Positions 58,042 to 64,000 of a stretch of DNA of 64,000 bases are shown piece after piece; positions within the stretch are counted from its first letter, which is position 1; each line of letters begins with the position of its first letter. A model generated the notes under the pieces. It was given only the letters and a program-made list of their open reading frames with translations. It did not search any database and was not told the DNA's origin. The stretch lies in NCBI GenBank assembly GCA_963693305.1, contig OY855913.1, positions 20,113,515 to 20,177,514 on the forward strand, written 5' to 3'. Origin of the DNA: Meandrina meandrites (taxonomy: Eukaryota > Cnidaria > Anthozoa > Scleractinia > Meandrinidae). The translations under genes were made by a program, and so were the position numbers.

Positions 58042-58214
58042 AAGAGCGTGCCCCCCTGGGCCCTCCCCCTAAATCTGCCCATGGGCTTGAGCCTAGACTT
58101 CAGACCTAATTACGAATTCCACCATATTATTGTCAATGTGGAACCATTAAACTTATTTTCTTTTCTGGCATCTTTTTTCAGTTGCAATAGTCTACCCAAC
58201 GTCACTTGAGAAAA

Positions 58215-60757
58215 ATGGTTGCAGTGTTAATGGTTCTCACCAGCCATGCAGACATGGGGAACACTGGTAAAAAGACAGGGTGGTATTTACCAGAAATGGC
58301 TCATCCATACCATGAGTTCAAGAAGGCAGGGTTCAACATGACATGCGTCAGCCCAAAGGGAGGAAAAGCTCCACTGGTAAGAAGTTTGTTGTCGCAGCAA
58401 GTTCCTCTCAGCCATTGAAGAGGCCAACGATGCCAACACGGTTGCCCCCGATGAGATTGAAGACATCAATATCAACCATGAACGACATATCTGCAGATTG
58501 GATTTCTACTCGCAAACTCTGTTTTTTACCTTACTAATCGCCATAACTATGTATCTTATTTGTTTTGTTGACGTTAAAGTGATAAAAGCCTCTCTCTAAT
58601 AAATGCCACACGTCTATTTAACGCCCCTCCTAGGACCCCTAAAAGTTAATAGGTGCCCTGGGCGCTTATTAGATCATTTACGGTAGGTGCTAACTTGATC
58701 AAAAATAATAATGCAATGGAAATTAGTAAATGCCTTACAAATTCGGTCATTTGACAGATATATTTTCTCATTCTGCTAAAAGAATAGCAAGGCCGTAGGC
58801 AGCGGGGTATGATTGATGCGTCCGTCACCCACTGTAAAGTTCCGATTGATTTTTCAACATTTCCCAGGGATAGTAGCCCGGGATACCCCCTAGATGCTCA
58901 TGCTGCTGTTACTCGCACCCACCCAAGCAAAATCCTGCCTATATGAATTCTCTGCCCGAACATTGAATAAGGTAAATAATGTAGTATGCTACAACTGAAA
59001 ACCTTGTACAGATTGGTAACCTTTAAGGAAACAGAAGTTAGCTGCCTTTTCACTTTCAATATAGGACCCAGGCAGCCTTGAACAATTTAAGGACGACGAA
59101 ATCTGCAAAGAATTCCTGGCTGACAGTGAAGCAATGAATGCAGTTAATAACACCACTCCTATCCACTCTGTTGATCCCACCAAGTTCGATGTTGTGTTTT
59201 GTGTTGGAGGACATGGGCCAATGTTCGATCTTCCAGACTGTGAGGCTCTGAACAATGCAGTGAGAACGATTTATGAAAAGGGAGGGATTGCTGCTGCAGT
59301 TTGCCATGGGCCTGCTGGTATGCGAAAAAACTTGTAGTAGTGCCAAGACTAGAGTATTTCTTTTTTCAGCAAGGAGATAAAAGGCTGTTATGAGAGAATA
59401 TCACAATGATTTCCGGGGCAGATCAAGGATTTTTGAAAGGGGAAGTTAGGAATGAGCTTACAAACAAAATCACCACCACCAAATATGTTATCAATTATTA
59501 TTTTATTTTAGCTAAAAGCACCAACAATATTTACACCCAGCCAATGTGCTTCTGTTTTTGTTTTTTCCCCTTTTTGGCAGATTTAGGGTGTAGCTAACCA
59601 CCATCTCTACCCTCCTAAATTTGCCTCAGTACTTTCCCGAAAATCTATACCTCCCAAAACAGAAGGCATTAGATAAGTATTTGATTGATTTCAGAGAAAG
59701 TAAGCAAATTATCAATCAACGAAAAGTCACAATTCCCACCCCCACTGTATATGGACAGGAAGTTCTTGTTATCTGTCATCCGTACGTAACAGGCGTCCTG
59801 GCAAGATTCACTGATGTCTTGCAATGCACTCTGACTGTACAACACAGTTTATCCAGCTTTATAAAAGGTTGATTGCATATGCTGTGATTGGCCAGTTCAA
59901 GTTCATTGTAGTTCCATAAAGCACGCTGCTTATGTCACGCTGTGCTTTATCGAGTTTTAATGCAATTGCTTACGTCACAAGTTTGAGCACATGCTATTTC
60001 TTTAGCATTTTATAAAAGAAATAAAAACTTCATCCTCATGCATTGTTGAGTTGTATAAGCACTTGGAAATTTTTAAGAACACTTGAGAGTGCAGGAAGCT
60101 CTTGGCTGCACCTTGTGCTTCTCTGTGCACTTCTCTCATGTTTTTTTTTTTAATTCCTGTGTGCTTATATAACTCAACCAGTGCTTTCAATAAGCACCGA
60201 CGGCCGACGAAAAGTGTCGGCTACTTTGCTCGGCGAAGTCGGCTACTTTTTCCCCTAAATTGAAGAAACTAGAGAAAGATCCTTTCAAACCTTGTTGATG
60301 CAGTTGGCTACTCTATTCGAACTAGCTGCCTACTTCAAATTTTATTGAAACCCCTGCTCAACAATGCACTTGGATGCGTTTTTTATTTCTTTAGTAAAAA
60401 TCGTGTTTTGTTGACAATTTGCTGAATAATAAAACTATTGGCATTTTAAATTACTTCAACTAACAATGGCTTTCCTACTCCTCTCCAGGTATCGTAAACA
60501 CGAAGTTATCAAATGGTGAATACCTAGTGAAAGGCCAGAAAGTGACATGCTTTACTGATGAAGAAGAGGCCGCTGTCAAATTGGTAGAGGCGATGCCGTT
60601 CCTCCTGGAAACCAGGCTCAAGGAACATGGGGCAGTATTTGAAAATGCACCCCTGTGGCAGCCTTGCGTCTGTGCCTCCAACAGAGTAGTAACTGGGCAG
60701 AATCCTGCCTCGGCCACACCCATTGGAAAAAAAATAGTGGAACTGTTGAAGAAGTAG
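58215..60757 (+). CDS. Hsp31-like DJ-1/PfpI family protein
   Basis: Three coding exons (58215-58376, 59065-59317, 60489-60757) join in frame to 227 aa, the usual length of this family. Members are glutathione-independent glyoxalases (glyoxalase III), holding chaperones or peptidase-like enzymes. The family triad can be seen: Glu27 in GWYLPEMAHPY, the nucleophile Cys134 in the AAVCHGPAG elbow, and His135 directly after it. GGHGPMFDLPDCEAL is the conserved loop before the elbow. An acceptor at 58180 shows that the 5' UTR is spliced. The upstream TTG at 58206 is not a likely start. It resembles bacterial and fungal Hsp31 proteins more than animal PARK7. Confidence 0.9.
60183..60362 (-). repeat. 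Dispersed repeat, longest copy in reverse
   Basis: gctttcaataagcaccgacg, gtcggctactttttcccc, gaaagatcctttcaaacctt and tattgaaacccct follow the order of the copy at 25243-25440 read backwards. It ends 126 bp before the last exon of the Hsp31-like gene. Confidence 0.6.
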
Positions 60758-60829
60758 ACACCAAACTTTTTCAAGAAAATGTACCATCGATATCTTGAGT
60801 TTGTGGAAGGTGTCAATGATCTTTCTGCT

Positions 60830-60835
60830 AATAAA
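60830..60835 (+). terminator. Poly(A) signal AATAAA of the Hsp31-like gene
   Basis: AATAAA 73 bp after the stop codon in a T/A-rich context; the nearest good signal in the right orientation. Confidence 0.5.
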
Positions 60836-61837
60836 AGGGTACTGACAACGACACAGTGTTACTGTTTGTATTACTTAGTGCTGTTCTGTTCTTCTATTAA
60901 ATATATTTGGTAATGTGCCAGTCGCCTATCAATTTTTGACAGCCCCTTGGCAGTAAATATATCTTATATATTTCAGTGTGTATCTCTGTACATTTTTAAG
61001 AGTCTTGTGGTATTTTGGTGAGCCTGAAGGGCGAGTCAAAATACAAATGATGAGTATCAGTGTACAGCGATTCTACCCACTAAAATGTCTAATAAGAGAT
61101 TTATCATCAAACATGTTCTTTTTCCCAAATGCTTCAAGTACGTTTTTGAATCATTCGCATGGTGACGAGGAATACAGAACCTGTTAAAACGAACTTGTGG
61201 AGTACAGATATAGCTGTACTTGTTTTGTGCTCTATTTGTACTCCACAAGTGGCGTTGGATGATAATAATAGTGGCTATGGACTATGTCGTGGTCCAGGCA
61301 CATGCAAATACTACATTCTTCACTTCTCTCAGGCAGACAAAGATCTCTCCTAATTACACATATTTCAGTCATGTCCCCACACTGCATTTTTTTAATGTTT
61401 CATCAGTGGACACCTCTTTTAAGTGGAGACATGTTCTCGTCCAAAGGTGTCCACAAGCAGGAGGTTAGGCTTAACAGTTGAAGCTCTCCTTGTGACCAAT
61501 TTCAAATTGACCAGCTCTCCATATGACCATGTTCCCATCCTGAAACTCAGTTTAAATTCACAGTAAAACTCTATAATGAAAATCTCCTATAACTGGGCAT
61601 TTACAGTCAACTCTCTTCAAAATGGACACCTTCGCGACTGACTCCAACTGTCTGTCTAAGAGAGATGTCTATCTTGTAGGGAGTTTAGTTACAATAAAAT
61701 GACTGAAAAATGGCAGGGGCAGGACCAACGTATCATCAGGTGTCCGTCTTAGAGTGGTGTCTGTAAGAGAGAGAGAGTTGGTATATATACATAACAGTAG
61801 ATGTAGCTTCCAAATCTATACATATTTATTAATTTTT
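60836..61837. other. Gap between convergent Hsp31-like and CCHCR1 genes
   Basis: A short region near 61195-61250 has tgtggagtacagat and tttgtactccacaagtggc as a loose inverted pair. The section 61600-61790 contains aggtgtccgtcttagagtgg-type phrases repeated in variant form. A TTTATT at 61825-61830 is a possible minus-strand poly(A) signal for CCHCR1. No gene is seen. Confidence 0.4.
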
Positions 61838-63710
61838 TTATAAAGAATGTTCAAATTCTTCACTCTCTTTGTCCATAGTCAAAAGCGCAGTTGATAGAGA
61901 CTGCAGATCTTTCAACATGGATGTCATCTCCGTCAAGTTCATGTTTTCATTTGCTTCACCTTCTGCGGCCTGGATTTCTTGTTTTCCGTTTATCACAGAG
62001 GTAGAGAAAATTCTGGGATCTGCCAGGAGACTTGATTTTTCTGCTTTGTGTTGTTTACCTTTGCTTCTACTGGATTTTATTGGCTGTTTTTCTTCGAGAG
62101 GAACTTGGTCCCTGTTTTCTTTCTCCTCTTCTTTGCTAGTGTCTGTAGAAAAAATAAACAAGACAATTGGGCAAATGTGTGTAGTATTGGGACTGTAAGT
62201 TGTAGCTATTGCCATTCCAAAACTGTAATTCACTTATTGCTATCATTTTGCTCTTGAAACAAATTCAGCTAACACATAGAACAGACATCTTTTCCCTGTT
62301 TTCAGAATCTTGAAGAGTCCCGAAAGGCCTGGTTTAAATAATCAAAATTATGCCCAAATTGTTTTGGACAACCACTAACAAAAATATAACTCAAGAGGTC
62401 TCAATGAGACTAGTATTCAAATTTTAATAGATAACAAGTATGTTGAAGTGCTTTTGATTGTGTTTAGAAAAATAAATAAGCAAACATACTCAAAATCTTC
62501 CACCTAGAAGTGTATAATGCTTGATTTCTGTGGTTTGGTTATACATCTCCTGGAGGAGAGACGTTTTCTTGTAACACAGCTAGAAATCAAGGCTAACCAT
62601 AACTCAAGCATATGTCCTAACCTAAAAGTCCCTTTGGTCTTAGTCTGGGAACTTTGAAGCCTTCTTGCTGTACTGTAGCCATAAGCATATTTCTTTCTTT
62701 CTCCATATGCCGCAGTTGTGATCGAGTTTTCTCTAGTTTCATTTCATACTCTTTCTGTTGAAGTGACAGTTGTTCTGCTGACTTCTCCTTTTCCCGTTCA
62801 ACTTGCCGTTCTGCTTGTCTGAGGGCCACAACTGCTTTGGTGTGTTCACGGCGAATGTCATTAAATTGCTTCTCAAGCTTTGCAAATTCATCAGTGTATC
62901 TTGTTTGCTCTGCTTGCAAAACTTTATCTAAAGCTAAAGAAGGAAATGCAAAAAGATTAAGTCTGCGTCGACCCAAGTGGCCCATACCGCTGGAGCTTAT
63001 CTCCTTTTTCTACTCCCCTGTGGATGGAATGGTAGTACATCTCTGGACTACCCTACCCCCCCCCCCCCCCCCCCCCCCTTCAGCATTAGTTTGCCAGTAC
63101 CCATTTATACACCTGGGTGGAGAGAGGCACTATGAGTCAGAATAAGGTGTCTTGCCCAAGAACACAACACAATGACCCTGGCAAGGGCTTGAACCTAGGT
63201 TGCTCGATCAGGAGTCCAGCACGCTAAACATTAGGGCGCCACGTCTCCCATATGCATTGTAAATTAGTTAAATCCAATTCTGCCAGATAATACTGGGTTA
63301 GTTCAGGCCTTGACTGCCATATAATTTATCTAGTGGTGCAGTTGTTGACCAGGGTAACTGTCTGGGATTTCAAACTGCGGTCACAGCTTTAGCTGAAGAG
63401 TGCTAGAATAATCCAGGATATCATGGCCAATTTTTGGAAATTTTCTAGAGGATTCATCGCATTATAAAATACTTCGATTACAGTTGTTAACCTCTGTACA
63501 TAATATTATTATTATAAAATGTGAACAGTGAAAAAAATATTATTATGAATCCTTGGCCTTACTTTTTTCAGCCACATCCTTATGTTTAGCCATTTCTGTT
63601 TTAAGTGCTTCTATTGTCTCCAATCTTTCTGATAGTTCAACTTCAGCATTCTCTAGCTTCTCACCAAGGATAGCACCACGTTCTCGTTCATCTTTCAAGA
63701 GTGACTCCAA
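61838..63710 (-). CDS. CCHCR1: Coiled-coil alpha-helical rod protein 1, 3' part
   Basis: Three minus-strand exons (63563-63710, 62622-62933, 61838-62142) join in phase to the last 254 residues; the 5' exons lie past the right edge. CCHCR1 is a centrosomal and P-body coiled-coil protein. The match rests on the C-terminal part, which I know for the human protein: NDIRREHTKAVVALRQAERQ and then LEKTRSQLRHMEKERNMLMA with VQQEGF, followed after a Lys-rich linker by TSMLKDLQSLSTALL, corresponding to a similar LDDLQDLSEAI motif near the human C-terminus. The stop is TAA at 61838-61840. Other long coiled-coil proteins are possible, but the ordered motifs make them less likely. Confidence 0.8.
63004..63250 (-). 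mobile_element. tRNA-derived SINE with a 23-C tract
   Basis: On the minus strand it begins with the tRNA-like head (63190-63250), then the phrase cttgggcaagacacc and cacccaggtgtataaatggg. In place of the usual tail around gatggactag there is a pure 23-C run (63056-63078). In the CCHCR1 intron between 62934 and 63562. Confidence 0.7.
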
Positions 63711-64000
63711 CTGTCAAAACATTGTTGGCGAGTGATATTATATGTATTACACAATTGACGGTCACATACTTAGATCACTTTACCATTTTACGACATTCAA
63801 TGTAAGGCAGGAAGGTTATGGGAGGTAGGATAAAGTATGTTTGATCTAAAAAAGGAAATGTCTTGACTTGAACAAATAAAGTGCAAAAGGAGAAGCCACA
63901 GGTAAGCTAGTTTTAGTCACAGACTGACCACTTTTTTAACAGGTTCACCAGATATCTAATTTTAGCTGCAGATTCACTAGCTTTTGCCACAGGTCCACCA

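Larger units (their letters stand above)
52873..58180. other. Large spacer between SLC7 and Hsp31-like genes
   Basis: Should contain the SLC7 promoter (minus side) and the first untranslated exon(s) of the Hsp31-like gene, but I cannot place either. It holds palindromic elements at 54620-54807 and 54908-55351, a GC-rich cggcacggcacggcaag stretch near 54860, a SINE fragment at 57760-57893 and a 22-G tract at 58020. No conserved protein frame is seen. Confidence 0.5.

Noticed and set aside
58404..58485. Open stretch reading AIEEANDANTVAPDEIED in the first intron of the Hsp31-like gene
   Set aside because: It looks protein-like, but has no matching donor before the next stop, the flanking exons already join in phase, and I cannot assign it to a family.

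Overview
The window reads as nuclear DNA of an invertebrate animal, most likely an anthozoan cnidarian such as a coral or sea anemone. The genes have many short exons with GT-AG introns, the products match animal families, and the introns and spacers are AT-rich and full of small palindromic elements, tRNA-derived SINEs, a Penelope-like fragment and a LINE fragment. The assignment to Cnidaria is inference from gene structure and repeat style; no marker gene settles it.

Six protein genes are supported. From left to right: (1) THOC5 (+), an mRNA-export THO subunit, 18 clear coding exons from 1146 to 15727, with the N-terminal exon(s) uncertain. (2) A large gene (+), 21137 to 40528, 15 exons in consistent phase, predicted 1766 aa, with a long disordered N-terminus, a SAM domain, two Ras-association (RA) domains and a long coiled coil. 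I do not recognise a named vertebrate orthologue. (3) CENPO (+), a kinetochore CCAN subunit, 12 exons, 43215 to 50467. (4) An SLC7-type amino acid transporter (-), 52872 to 51274, in one uninterrupted exon. (5) An Hsp31-like DJ-1/PfpI protein (+), three coding exons, 58215 to 60757. (6) The 3' end of CCHCR1 (-), three exons, 63710 to 61838, running off the right edge. Genes 3/4 and 5/6 are convergent pairs. No operon-like organisation is seen or expected; the genes work in unrelated processes (mRNA export, Ras-type signalling or scaffolding, kinetochore, amino acid transport, protein or glyoxal repair, centrosome).

The most striking non-genic features are: a triplicated ~700 bp tandem repeat (18461-20537) directly upstream of the SAM/RA gene, each unit ending in an RFX X-box-like palindrome; a fold-back Penelope-like element in the last intron of THOC5 whose reading frame starts inside an inverted copy of its own 3' end; a transposon nested in another one with TA duplications (10518-11860); a 1278 bp terminal-inverted-repeat element with a perfect 7 bp target duplication (16692-17969); four separate palindromic elements packed in one intron (34271-35369); and SINE copies invaded twice at the same point by the same palindromic element.
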